64,000 bases of DNA from Undaria pinnatifida (GCA_012845835.1 JABAKD010000020.1:5478720-5542719), one strand, 5' to 3'. Shown: positions 45,336 to 56,430, counted from the stretch's first letter. Made by a program: numbers and translations. The notes: generated by a model not told the origin, from the sequence alone.

Positions 45336-45570
45336 CCACGGTAGGGGCTGCACTTTCTGTGCGAAAAAGTCCCTGGGCGATTGAGTTCCTCACGTGAGGA
45401 ACTGATGGTCAATGAAGTAGTTTCACGAGTACACTATATTTTTGGACTAAGGCATAGAAGCTTGGTCGGGTTGCGCGAACGAATGCCTTCCAATTCATTT
45501 TTCGGGTGAGATATTGGGTTCCTCATGTGAGGAGCTCAGGGACTTTCTGCTCCAACCCTACCGTGGGATG
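45336..45570 (+). mobile_element. MITE-like element, family C, copy 2, inserted in copia relic B
   Basis: The ends are inverted repeats: left CCCACGGTAGGGG, then AAAGTCCCTGGGC and GTTCCTCACGTGAGGAAC; right GTTCCTCATGTGAGGAGCTC, AGGGACTTT and CCCTACCGTGGG. The interior matches the copy at 16.66-16.85 kb (AAGCTTGGTCGGGTTGCGCG; TTTTTCGGGTGAGA-ATTG). No ORF of its own. It separates the integrase tail from a short piece of copia linker (RRSRHVAELADFNTPARTRA). Confidence 0.65.
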
Positions 45571-45699
45571 GCTCTCGATTGGGTCGGGAGGACCGGTAGA
45601 GGCGGAGGCACCCCTTCCAGCCGCTCGGCGTTCGCGGCATGTCGCTGAGCTTGCTGATTTTAATACTCCTGCGCGGACCAGGGCTACGGTAGGGGGGGG

Positions 45700-45960
45700 T
45701 ACCCCCGTTTTCACTGGTGTGTTTGAGCCAGTCGCACGAGGGACTCTGTACCTTACGGATGAAAATGGTTGTGACAGCAGCACTTGTTTTGGAGCAGCCT
45801 AAATTACCTTGGCATTGCGGATCGATTTCGTCAATATAAAACATGAAGAAAAAGTAAGTTCGCAAAAGAACAAAGGGGTTACTCGCGCGAGTGACCCCCA
45901 GCCACTGAAATTCAAGGCCGAAAAAGGGACCCCCCTACGGTAGCCTGGGTCCGCGTGAGA
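45700..45960 (+). repeat. repeat family D, copy 3, inside copia relic B
   Basis: It matches 37,675-37,930 along its length and 16,435-16,600 in its right half. The hallmark is GGGGTTACTCGCGCGAGTGA followed by CCCCC, a near-perfect palindrome. It lies between family C and the RT region and is a second repeat interrupting the polyprotein. Confidence 0.65.
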
Positions 45961-46134
45961 ATGATGAAGTAAGAGACGGTAGAACTCGCGTGCAAACCCG
46001 TGCAGTTAACCAGCAGAGCGTACCCGGCCTTGTGGCCACCCTAGGACCCATCTCCGCGTCAGATATAGTGTATGCGCTTGTAGCGGAGCAGAGAGGACGT
46101 AACGAAATCGAATTGCCGAAAGAACTGCTTCAGG

Positions 46135-47061
46135 ATGTTGAGTCAGAGCCTGGTAGCTATCAAAGAGGCCCAGCAATCAATGTACGCCAAAATTTGGGAG
46201 GTAGCCAGGTCTGCCGAAATAGAAGGCTTGATAAGAGCAGGAACGTTCACGTTAGCAGTAAAGGTCCCAGTAGGCTGTAATGTGATTGATGCTAGATGGG
46301 TTTTCAAATGGAAAGCAGACGAAACAGGGAAGATAGTAAAGGCCAAGGCTAGGCTTGTAGCGCAGGGCTTCAAGCAGAAGTATGGTGTGGACTATCTTGA
46401 GGCTTTCTCGCCTACCGCAAATGCTGCATCTCAGCGATTGCTAGTAGCGTTGGCGTGCAAGTACAACTTGGAATTACTCCACTGGGATATTGAGCAAGCG
46501 TTTGTTCAGTCGGAATCGGATCACGAGGTGTTCATCAAGTTGCCTCCTGGCTGTGGTTCGATTTCAGGAACGGTTGCCCGTTTGAACAAGAGCTTGTGCG
46601 GATTGAAGCAGGCATCTACAACATTCTGCAAGAGGCTACTGACGGACCTGAGGAGGATTGGTTTCGAGCAGTCTATGTCTGACCCCTGTGTCCTGCGTTC
46701 CGTGATGGGAGACGAGGTGGTGGGGATGGTCGCGATTCACGTGGATGGTATTGTGAACGCAGGAACTAAGAATCTGACTAAGGTGGTTATGGAAGCACTA
46801 GGTGACTCTCTTCCTACTAAAAATTGGGGTGAGATCAAGTTCTTTCTTGGTTGCGAATTTATTCGCGACCGCGAGGCTGGCACGATTGAGAATTCTCAAG
46901 AGAGTCACATCAGGAGTTTTTTCGAGAGATTCAATATTTGTCGCACCAGCTCCATCCCTGCCTCCCTTGCCAACGATAACAGCTCCTCGAAAAATGATGA
47001 GGGGGCCGGAGATGTGCCGTTTCGAGAGGTGGTGGGGAGCCTGATGTGGATCGCTTTCTAG
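46135..47061 (+). pseudogene. copia reverse transcriptase, long open frame with altered active site
   Basis: The 308-codon open frame covers most of the RT domain: VIDARWVFKWKADETGKIVK, ARLVAQGFKQKYGVDYLEAF (about 46,350), LLHWDIEQAFVQ (about 46,470, first catalytic Asp in WDIEQAF), LNKSLCGLKQASTTFCK (about 46,585) and EIKFFLGCEFIRDREAGTIE (about 46,830). The usual YVDD box reads HVDG (about 46,738-46,749), so one catalytic Asp is lost although the frame is open. It ends in EVVGSLMWIAF with a stop where the family continues TRPDI. Confidence 0.85.
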
Positions 47062-47400
47062 ACGAGGCCCGACATCTCGAATGCTGTGAGAGCCGTGCCG
47101 AGGTACTCTCACGAGCCAAAGAGAAGCCACTGGAAAGCAGCCCAGAAGAAGATCCTGAATTATCTTCTGGAAACGGCGCATCTAACTCTGAAGTTCAAGC
47201 AGGACAGTTCGGTAGACGTAGGCACGTAGGTGTACGTGTACATATGCCGACTTTGCGGGCAAGGCCACTGACCGTAGATAAGGTTCGGGAGCGATGGTGT
47301 TTGTGGCTGCGATGCTTGTGGTTTGGATTCCTAGGACGCAGAAATGCGTTTCAAACACGGTATCGCTGCCTTTGTCATTCAACTCCTCGAATGCTATTCA
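47062..47400 (+). pseudogene. copia RNase H remnant
   Basis: Directly after the stop the same frame reads TRPDISNAVRAVPRYSHEP, then HWKAAQKKILNYLLETAH, as expected for copia. A frameshift follows, and ADFAGKATD with VFVAAMLVVWIPRTQKCVS (about 47,255-47,360) is the RNase H start. The remainder is missing or unrecognisable. Confidence 0.75.
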
Positions 47401-47539
47401 ATGCCGACCATTTTTGCAGTAGATTACTCACCATTCTTGTAGACACGGTACGCGAGAGCTCTTATAATTGTGGGAGTTAAATACAACCAGGCTCGAGTTT
47501 TAGACTAAACAACATGAGACTTGTTTTCTGATCGCTCAT

Positions 47540-48490
47540 TGGCTGGGGCTCGTACACAAGGTAAACGTTACCCGGGTACGATGGGGTCACATCCCGAGAT
47601 CGGATCCATCCACACATCTACAACTCCGACAACCCGGGGACGAACACGGATATCGGGTTGATACCTCCCCGCACGGTGTGGAAATCTTAACCCCCCACCG
47701 GCCCATCTCTGATTGCCTGGGGTTCGTATATTGAGCCAGCTCCGCCTAGGGAGGATAGCGTTCAATCCCCAATCCAGAGGTCGTTCCATATCTCTGAAAC
47801 GTCGACGAACCGGGGAAGAAAACCGATTTTTCTCTGTTCAACACCGCTCCGCACGGTGTGGAAACCCCTAGGTATCCCGTTGGCAAATCGCTGAATGATT
47901 CGAGCTCTACAGCTCCGTCTTAGGATAGAGGCCCATCAATGGGGGGCAGTTCCGTCGGACACGGGGGCGATAGGGTCCCATCCCCCGTTCATAAATCCCC
48001 TTAATCTCTACAGCTCAAAAACCATAGGAATGATAACGATGACCCCCCGGGTCGACACCTCCTCTCACGGTGGGGAAACCCCAACCTCATTGGCTTATCG
48101 TTGATTGGCTGGGGCTAGAACATAAGGGCAGCGCCACCACGGGAGGTTAGAGTTCCATGCCCGTTTCAAAAATTCTGACAAACTAGAGACGAAAACCGAG
48201 TTCTCCTGGGACTACACAGCAACGAATGGTGTTGAAACCCTCTTCGCACTTTGGCTTATCGTTGAGTGGCTGTTCAGCTCGTAGGGCTATCGCCACACCC
48301 GGAGAGGATATAAACAACCAGGGGGGGAGGGGGCGTTCCGACGCACACGATGACAATAGGGCCCCATCCCCGTTCCAGAAGTCCGTCCTTATCCCACTAA
48401 CTCCTACAAACCGGGGACGAAAAACGATGTCTCCCGGGTCGACACCACCCACAACACCCCGCACAGTGTGGAATCCCTAGCTGAGGTTCG
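47540..48490 (+). repeat. satellite family S, long array (about five units)
   Basis: Tandem units of roughly 170-230 bp share ACAACTCCGACAACCCGGGG, ACGAA-ACCGAT, CCGCACGGTGTGGAAA (47,672; 47,849; variants near 48,066, 48,215 and 48,465), TTGATTGGCTGGGGCT and GGGTCCCATCCCC. It starts right after the copia relic. It is the same family as 6,060-6,545, which is inverted. Confidence 0.75.
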
Positions 48491-48494
48491 AATA

Positions 48495-49430
48495 CAGCGC
48501 CAGCGCCACAAAAAAGGGGCCAACCCCCGGTTCAGAAATCCTTCAAGGGATTTATAAGTATTAATAAAATGAGGCCACTCGTACTGCTGTATTTTGTTCA
48601 TATGCCCCAACCCTGGTACGCCGACGTTTTACTTGACCTGCCACCTCGATACCGCCCTGGGCAGCGCGGGAACCCAACCTCCGGGTACTTGATTGATCGG
48701 CTCGGCTAGGGCTCGTTGATAGAAGAAACCACCACTAAGAAGTACAGCAAGCTCAATGACTATAGATTATAATGTCTTCTTGTTCGGCTGTGATTATTAG
48801 ATAAGTTGTACTGTCAACATGGAGCAATTCATTGCAAAATTCAGTCCAGATCGAGTGGGAGATCTGGGCAACTTGCTTGGGTATCGTATCAAAACAGCAT
48901 AATTGTATACTGCACTCAGCATCAAGGAGCACACTTGTCAAGTAGGAAGCAACACAAAATTAATGGTCAACTAGTCTACGTACCAACACAACATCCGCTT
49001 CCAGTTGATGGGCAAGAAACTTGAACATTAGCAACGAAGACAGGCAGTACAGCAATACAGCACGCCTTCCACACCGCCTGCACAGCTCCAAAGAGTCTTA
49101 GGCAATAGGCCGACCCGCCGAAACGATACCCGGACGAACTGGTTCCTTCCGTGAATACCGTAAACTACGACCTTCGCATGGCGCAGCCTAAAGATAAAAC
49201 AATGTCTTCCCTTGTCTCTGATGTCGACAAGGTATTACCTGTTTTTATCGTACGCCCTCTCCACACCATACGTCAAGATTCAAAGATTAGCTCGAGAGTA
49301 CGGTCAGAAAAAATCGTGTGTGCTTTTACTCGTACGTATCACTTGCACAGGTACAAACTCGTACATATATGTGTCGATGGGCTCGAACTCGAAAAATACC
49401 ACCCTCGAGGCCGGGATGCAGCACTCTCGT
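48495..49430. other. no recognisable gene
   Basis: Short ORFs only (for example 49,151-49,552 +, no known domain). No repeat copy is seen. Confidence 0.45.
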
Positions 49431-50000
49431 ACTTCTTCTGTGAGGCGTTTTCTGGTGCGGCTTCCGTGGAAGGTCTCAGCGCTTCCGTGAAAGATCCCAC
49501 GGAAAAATTAATCTGGACGCTTCCACAGATTATCCGCGGGAGCTCCCATTGAAGTAGTGCAAGCTTTCGCGGAAGATGCTTCCGTGCAAGTTGTTTGCAT
49601 GGAAGGTTTGATTGAAGCTTCCAGAGTTTCCATGGAATTGAAGCGTTCATTGAAGGCTCCATGGAAGTTTCTATAAGCAGAGTTTCGGCGGGGGCTTGCA
49701 TGAAAGCTATCGAAGTTACTTCGAAGGAAGCATGCACGGAAGCTCGTGGAAGCTTTTTTCACATAAGCTACTGCCAGGGATGCTACTTTCATGAGATTCG
49801 ATGGGAGCTGCCATGAAAGCTTCCATGAACTTCACGCGGAAACATCTTCCCGGGCTTCTGACACTTCCGTCGAATCTGCCGTTGAAACTTCCGCACCTCT
49901 GGCGGAAATGGGTCGCGACCTTCTTTCCGCGGAAGCTTCCATTCTAGCAGCTTCCACGGACGCTTCCGTGGAAGCAGTGGTTATCTAGTTATCGTAGCAC
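49430..50000. repeat. palindrome island 3 (GCTTCCGTGGAAGC / GAAGCTTC type)
   Basis: GGAAGC and GCTTCC half-sites recur every 10-30 bp, often paired as GCTTCCGTGGAAGC, TGAAGCTTCCA or CGGAAGCTTCC. The right edge ends TATCGTAGCAC at 49,990-50,000, which equals the outer end of the family A TIR; a matching left end was not found. ORFs here (49,339-49,737 - and 49,791-49,988 +) follow from the motif and are not genes. Confidence 0.75.
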
Positions 50001-53000
50001 ATCTCCATCGCCGTCCTTGAGAGGGGAAGGACCTTCAAGCGAAGGTTCCGCAATCCACCATGGTTGGCCTACGCCCATGGAGGAAGTACGAGGAAGTTCC
50101 GGAGCGGACTCCAGTGATACCAAGTACCAAACACGCACCCACGGCCCGATGCGCAAGTCTTTCCACAGCAAGGTTCATAAGGTTGTACTGCATGTCTGCA
50201 ACCTAAGCCTACCAAGCGCAGTAGGGCGACGACGTGCTTGTTGTCCGCGCAGCTATGGTTGCTGGGCAAGGGAATAAACTTAACGCCTCACGCTCGGTAC
50301 CCAAAGAGGAAGGCATCGTATTTGATCACAACATTAAATATACCTTCTATTGTGTCCGGTGTGGCTGGTATAATGTTTAATGAGCTCGATCGTTTTGCTC
50401 CGGGACCCAACCGGTGTGTAACTGCGGTTACTGCGCGGACAAAAACCCTTGTTCCTCGGTGGTATCAGATGCCTCTAACCTCACGCCCCCCCCCGCCACC
50501 GACGCCGCCCTACCAAAACGTGGCCGTAAGACGGACTAATATGGAAACCCCGATGCTGCAAAGTCTTTTTTAAACAGTTCCAAAGAAGACATCGGTGGAA
50601 GATACCCCCGTTCCGCTCCTGTCGTAAAAACGGAACATAACTGTTATTTTATTTACTTGTTTTTTGTTTACGCGTCATCACGCAGCGTGACTTGGGCTTT
50701 GATATTCAAAATTTGTTACTCGTTGATCAACAACAGCTCACGCGACGATTGGTCTTGGATGCCGACATGGAATGAACCCACCTCCAGACACCTTCGTGCC
50801 AGGCAACGCAAGCTAATGCAGATGACGGCGTCGGAAGCATCTGGTGGTGCCATCGTTTAGGGGGCGACAAGTTGCCCACGGTGTCATATTCTTCTCTCCC
50901 ACCAGACCCCAAAAACCTCTATTTGTTGCTATCGGAGAGAAACGGAGACTTTTGTCGCCTGTTTTGTACACAGCAGCGCCCAAAATTGTTGCTATCAGGC
51001 CCTTTGCTCGTGCCGGCCACGTATCACCGGCCGTGTTGTGAACACTGTGACGAGAGTGCGGGTCAGAGCCCCTCACGAGCGCGCCTCGTTGGCATTCCAT
51101 GGCACTGGAGCCTAATTTAAACAGTCTGCAACAATGGCCAAACAGCTTCGTCGCGCCTAGAAACGGAAATCAATTGCCTGGAGTTGATACGTCAAACAAT
51201 CAGCGTTGAGGGCGCCATGTTCGAAGGATCTCCAGCTTCTAGATTACATGCCATCATTCCACCCTGCATCATTTCATTTTCAATTCGTGTGACATGTACT
51301 GTGGGCGCGACAAGCTTCAGAGCCTGCAATGCTGTGAGTGAAATAGTCGTGAAAAGGAGCGGAGGGGGCGATACGGTTTGCTACATACGCATCACGAACT
51401 TACACCCTTCTTAACAAATGGTTTTTTGACTTCGACCTGAAGACTGAGGGCGGGCTGAAAACGTGGCGGATACCAGAAAGCACACAATTGTGAGTTGGCT
51501 CCAGAACAGTTAAAGCGACCGGTACAGAGGTTCGAAACGTATTTTTTGGACAACACAGTGAAACCATTTGCAGAATAAGCGGCGACCTCTGAAGTAAGCG
51601 TAGAAGCACGGCAAAACGCTAGGAAGAGATACCGGGCGTCTTTGACTAGCATGGACCACGCGCACATCCATGCAGAGGCTCAAACGGCCATTCGTTCACT
51701 ACCAGGGAGTCTCGTGAATCTCCTTGTAGGGCTGGGGTTATCGGTCGATATTAACTTCCTGGAGATAACTCAGAGCTTACTTGTTCATTGAAATCGTCAA
51801 ACTTCCATCCCGCAGTCAGCATTCATCACGACGTCGAACAGTTACCTGTCGTTCCTTGTTCGGCCCATCATGCCAGGCCTAATCGACGCTTGTCATTGCC
51901 AATCCGTCTGGCGCAAGACTTGCTAAGGCTGTTTGACCCACCAATATAACAGTCGACAGGAAAAAACGCGGCGGCGAAAAAGTGTCGGGTATAAACCAAC
52001 AATGTTTCAATGTTTATTTGTCTCGTCGTGGAATACATTGGTGCCTATAGAGAGGGCGCCATATGTGTAGAGGCCGAGTGGACCTTCACCAGAAGATGAT
52101 CGGGAAAGGAAACTGGGCCCCGTGTTCTGCATTTCGAACGGAACTTGTTATGTGCACAGGAGAGGCCCGTCTTCACAGCTGTATTTATTTGGTGGCAAAC
52201 GGCGTCGCAGAACGTTGGAGTGATTGGACCGGACGTCACTGGGAAAGCAGGGCCACCTCCTGCGTCACTGACACTCGTTCATATTTGTTTAGCAGTAGCC
52301 GTCCCTAAAACCATCGCTGGCAACAACCCCGTTGCCACTGCCGATGGCGCGGCCTATGCATTGCTGCTGTGCTTGTGCTGCTGTTTTCGAGCGAAATCTT
52401 GATCCCAAACGAAGTGATGGGCGTGGGAGTCGACGGCAACAGAGGCACTTGTTATGGCCTCTGATATTTGGCTATGACCAATGCTCCAAGAGTTAGACCG
52501 TCAGTCTGCAACGCCCACCTCGACTGCTCTCCAGCAGCCGTCGCCCACTGCTTTAGCCTATCAGGGTCGATGATGTTGTAATACCTCCACCGATCTTCCA
52601 CCAAAGAGTAAGTCGCACACCTCAACCTGTTCGACTCGTGTGGGAGTTTGCACGGCAGCGAAGTCGTCATTGCGCAGTAATCCCCATGCATGACCTCATG
52701 CTGTGCGCAGAATCTGATTCATTCGTTCAGCGCGGTGGTGCAGAGAGGGGGGTGTGGCCTGGGAGTGGGGGAGTCCCGTTGTCGCGGGTCTTAATTGTCC
52801 AACCCTTTCGAGGCTGCGCGGACGACGTTTCTTATTGCGGGCTATGGCCTACGAACCACCCCAGGGGTGCCTGGTCACGACAAAGCCCACGCCAAGGGCT
52901 GGGAGATACAAGGAGGCCGACGTCACCCCTGTAAACGTCGTTGGTGAGATACAATGGCACAATTTATGTGTGCCGGTCAAAATTCGTGGCGTCTGTTATC

Positions 53001-54593
53001 AGCACCCACTAATCCGCCTTGGTATGCACGTCTTTCTTCTTGTAGAGTATTGGGTGTGGCGCGTGCAAGCGGTTGCGCCTGTAGTAATGGCGGAAACGAC
53101 CCCCACAGATACCCGAGGTTTGCCGAAGTCCTCGCGGGAGGGGAGGGAAGGGGGTGCGGGGATGGGGGATCGGGGGTAGGGAGGTGGGGGAGGGAGAGGT
53201 CGGGTCAGGTTGGCTCTTGTGGGCCATTCAAAGCTCATGTTCACCTCTGCTGTACCCCAGTTACGCCGGCATTCACATTAGGCCCGCATACCATCGCTTT
53301 CTGCTGCTTCTCACCGCGATCTGCCAACGATTTCCAGGTCTTCCGTTCATTCGTATACCTTGTATTTTAGGTGCCTTGTGTTGTTGCAGCCGTCGATCAC
53401 GGCGGCCTTCACGGAGTACGCTTCCCCGTTCACCTCTACAGTGCTCCTGCAAACGTCACAGGCGTGTCCGGGCGAAGATATCGTGCTCTAGAGGTTCTTG
53501 AGCAGTTCAACCACCGGGAACCTAAAAGCCGCTCAGCGGTGGGCCCTCTGCTGGTTGCCGACAACGTCCATGAGCCTAGCCTCCTGGGGGTCCTCCGCTA
53601 CGACGTGGCAACCGTCAGATGGAACCCACAGCCACGGATCTTATCGCGAAAAGACTGTACGACGTCATGGTCCAAACGGACGGGTTGTTGTTGATTCAAG
53701 ACCCACTTCGGACTTCTTTGCTTCTTACTTCCTTCGTTGTTGGGATATGCTTTCCTGTCGCGTTGGTATTTTCATGATAACCAACGTCGTCCACAAAGAG
53801 TGTTTTACAACTTTATCATAGGGTGACTTTGGACGCACTTGCGTTTAGACAAATAAATGTCCTCACTTCCATTCCAGCACTCGTACACCTTTTGCATTTT
53901 TCTCTAACCACAGCTGATATTCACAGCAACAAACGCGGAACAGTGGCAATACGCCGGCGCAAACGCCCCGTATCGTGCGTCTGCTCGAGGTTCTGCTTGT
54001 CGGGCGCTTGTCCGCATTTCGAAAATTCAATGTTTCGGTGTTCCAACGAAGAGGGAAAAACTCTGCAGAATGCAGGATAAAAAGCTGCCCTTCTTGAAAT
54101 TTACGTAAAAACACGAAAACAACAACACAGTTAATATCGGCCTTAAACCACAATTGCCCTGCACGCTCCGGCGACCGTGAACAAGTGTCTGTGTTTCCCG
54201 TGGAAACCAAATGGGGATGTCGCGTGCAAGGAAGGCAAAGAAAGGGTTGACAGGAGAGAGAGGCGAAAAACGTACTCCACATTATTTTATTTGGAGAAAG
54301 GCCAAGGTAGACCAGCACCCAATGATGGTGTCGACAGAAAGACGTTTGGCCCCTCTGTTTCTATCAAGCGGTGGACCCCAGTTGTATCGGTCTGCAAACG
54401 GTGTGAACCCCTCCCTTTTACGGGAATACCTGGTAGGACGGAATGGAGGGCAGGGGGGGGGGGGGGGGGGGCGCACGGTGTACGTTAGTGCCGGCGATGT
54501 ATACGTGGATGGGTGTTCAGCTGTTGACACAACTGTAAGGTCGAGCGGAAGGCGTTGGGAGAGGGTGGGGATAACGAGTCGTCGTAACGACGC
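50001..54593. other. 4.6 kb with weak ORFs, no gene called
   Basis: Open stretches of 80-140 codons occur on + (52,754-53,179; 53,371-53,694; 54,211-54,597). The one at 53,371-53,694 (VAAVDHGGLHGVRFPVHLYS, EPSLLGVLRYDVATVRW) has a coding-like composition and a preceding acceptor (ATTTTAG). No family and no in-phase chain could be established. G-rich sequence lies at 53,130-53,205 and a 19-G run at 54,453-54,471. Confidence 0.35.
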
Positions 54594-55121
54594 TTGAACT
54601 CAACATCTGCATTGGTTTACGCCGCGACGCTCGTGGAAGAAGGATCGCGTGCTGAGTGTGGCGAGGAGCGATTACCTGCTCTGCTGTCGGCCGCAACGTT
54701 GGCGTACATTTTGCAAAGTCTCGTGTTCCCCATTCACGGCGGAGGAAAGCATTGCTCCACGGCAGTCGAGAGCAAAAACGGCGAAGATGAGCGCCGTGTC
54801 TCACGGGCAGAGCTCAGGAAATATCCCCATCGCCGCAAAGCTTTTCGGTGGACAGCTCCAGTGTCTGAAGTGAAGTTCGCAAGGGTTGCTCATCTGCTAC
54901 GCCCAGCTACAAATTACCTGCATACCTGGTGCCTAACGTACGAGTGCCAGATACTGCTTTGTACGTGCTTCGTATTTCAAGGTGCCACCTTTAGGGACCA
55001 GCTACTCGTACGGCAACTTGCTCAGGGCAAAAATGGGATCGTCTCCCATCTACAATACCTTCATGTCTGCACGCAAAGCATAACCGTTGCGGTGCATAGC
55101 AGTAGTTCGGATGCCTCGTAA
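54594..55121 (+). CDS. hypothetical ORF, 175 codons
   Basis: A single + strand frame with no recognised domain. It has a hydrophobic stretch in the middle (LPALLSAATLAYILQSLVF) and ends near a donor-like CCTC|GTAAGT at 55,119. A competing frame in its first third (54,649-54,873) is equally open, so which one would be used is unclear. It may be chance. Confidence 0.2.
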   Translation: MNSTSALVYAATLVEEGSRAECGEERLPALLSAATLAYILQSLVFPIHGGGKHCSTAVESKNGEDERRVSRAELRKYPHRRKAFRWTAPVSEVKFARVAHLLRPATNYLHTWCLTYECQILLCTCFVFQGATFRDQLLVRQLAQGKNGIVSHLQYLHVCTQSITVAVHSSSSDAS

Positions 55122-55326
55122 GTAGCATGGCAACTCGTGCTCGAAAGTAATGGCCACGTTCTTGTTCACGAGGACCAGGATAACAACTTCCTAACCTAGG
55201 ACAAAAGTCTCAGGTAATAGCTATTGGAACAGGACTCACCAGTTCATTACTATCTATTTCATTATTAGCCACGACCTTGAATAAAGTAAGCATCATAGTT
55301 CTAGATTCGGGTATATACAATAGGGG

Positions 55327-55430
55327 GCGAAATATGTAGTAGTTTGGTACTTCTAGCCGGCATACTGTATAAGATTAAACCTACCTGCATCGGGAAGTTG
55401 ATCGTAGTACATGGAAACCTGCGCGCAACC
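55327..55430 (+). repeat. 100-bp repeat shared with 62,390-62,495
   Basis: GGCGAAATA-GT, TAGCCGGCATAC, CTGTATAAGA and TCGGGAAGTTGATCGTAGTA followed by CATGGAAACC match 62,390-62,495. In the second location it directly precedes the LINE fragment, so it may be LINE-derived or a site of shared insertion. Confidence 0.6.
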
Positions 55431-55574
55431 ATAAGTATCCGAAGAACCTTACAGAAAACGTTACAGATAATGTTACGGATAACGTTACATAGCACGGTGC
55501 AGGGAAAAGGACGGACTGTCGTAGAGTACACCTGCCCGTAGCTTTGGCATATTTCCGTGATCAGGTGAAGGCAT

Positions 55575-55665
55575 CCCCTACCTCGATCACTCTTTCTCCT
55601 TCTCTTTCTCCTTCTCCACCTCCTTCTCTCCTTCTTCTCTCCTACTTTTCTCATCTTCTTTGCTT
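55575..55665 (+). repeat. CTT/TCTCC pyrimidine microsatellite
   Basis: About 90 bp of TCCTTCTC-type sequence. The reverse strand reads as Lys/Arg/Glu-rich peptide by composition only. Confidence 0.8.
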
Positions 55666-55689
55666 ATTTTGGCCATGAAACAAGCGCAT

Positions 55690-55815
55690 TTACCCGCGTA
55701 GTATATTACAAGTACCAATAACGCAGCTTGCAAAGATGAGTAATGACCCGAAATTCGTCGAACTCACGGCTGACGTCCTTAAAAAGTTTTATAAAATTTG
55801 CGGCTTTTTCAAACC
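55690..55815 (-). repeat. repeat family B end, reverse orientation
   Basis: Its complement reads AAATTTTATAAAACTTTTTA, GACGTCAGCCGTGAGTTCGA and ACTCATCTTTGCAAGCTGCG, matching the first part of 2,460-2,690 and 4,676-4,915. It overlaps the start of the ORF at 55,736. Confidence 0.6.
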
Positions 55816-56365
55816 ATGCATGTTCTTCTTCACACGTAATATTTACAGACACTTCGGTACCACCTCTGCAGCTCTTTACCACAGAGTCAAAACCTCGCAA
55901 ACACATTATTTCTTCGGATTGAGAGCCTCGTCGCCTTTGATCTACCCATCGACTGGCGCCGAGCAACCACGTCCGAGTAAGTTCGTCACGCTCTTCCAAG
56001 AAGTTGGAAGAACGGTCTCCATTTTCTGCAACCAACCAGGGAATCACTCCCTGCCTATATGGAGCTTTTACGCCTATACGGGGCATTCACCTCCAGCAAA
56101 AAAGCGTTCACCGCTTTCACCCTACAGCCTAGTGTCAGACTCAGAAGAGGGGAGTACTTCCGTCCAACGACTGCTCTCACGCTTGCACGCGCGAGGCACG
56201 TACTCAGCCTCCGATGAAATATTACTCTCAACCTCAGGCGTAACTACAGCCTTCGTTCAATACGACCGGGCGCTATACGTTTGCTTGAAGAGCAGCTGCG
56301 ACCTGATCGCACTATCAAGTCAGGCCATCGAGTTCAAAATTGCTTTGCACGCAAAAGATCGATGA
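55736..56365 (+). CDS. hypothetical ORF, 209 codons, starting inside a repeat
   Basis: The frame is open from 55,736 to the stop at 56,365. The first roughly 25 codons come from repeat family B in reverse, so the ATG is suspect. The remainder (for example SPPAKKRSPLSPYSLVSDSE, DEILLSTSGVTTAFVQYDRA) matches nothing I know. No intron signals decide the structure. It ends 70 bp before the LTR element. It could be a captured or decayed fragment. Confidence 0.25.
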   Translation: MSNDPKFVELTADVLKKFYKICGFFKPCMFFFTRNIYRHFGTTSAALYHRVKTSQTHYFFGLRASSPLIYPSTGAEQPRPSKFVTLFQEVGRTVSIFCNQPGNHSLPIWSFYAYTGHSPPAKKRSPLSPYSLVSDSEEGSTSVQRLLSRLHARGTYSASDEILLSTSGVTTAFVQYDRALYVCLKSSCDLIALSSQAIEFKIALHAKDR

Positions 56366-56430
56366 GGAGATTAGCTTTCCTGGCACACAGTAAATCTTGG
56401 TGCAAATTTCATTTGCATAGCACGGACCAA

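Larger units (their letters stand above)
42029..47400 (+). mobile_element. copia-type LTR retrotransposon relic B (Gag to RNase H), interrupted
   Basis: The order Gag - protease - integrase - reverse transcriptase - RNase H identifies the Ty1/copia superfamily. Every domain is recognisable, but several stops and frameshifts break the polyprotein. MITE-like repeats occupy about 45,336-45,960, between integrase and RT. I could not match a pair of LTRs: 41.65-42.03 and 47.4-47.55 kb do not resemble each other, so the ends are lost or too diverged. Confidence 0.85.

Noticed and set aside
44903..45412. 169-codon - strand ORF
   Set aside because: It lies antisense to the Ser/Pro/Glu-rich tail of the copia integrase, which explains it.
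47540..48490. CRISPR array
   Set aside because: The units are long, imperfect and contiguous, with no constant short repeat and unique spacer pattern; it is a satellite in a eukaryotic sequence.
48480..48500. GGTTCGAAT as a tRNA T-arm
   Set aside because: No acceptor stem, D-arm or anticodon arm can be folded around it; it lies at the end of the satellite array. I found no tRNA or rRNA gene in the window.
49768..49775. CAGGGATG as another hAT end
   Set aside because: It matches the first 8 bases of the hAT TIR but the next bases differ and no partner or 8-bp duplication is near.
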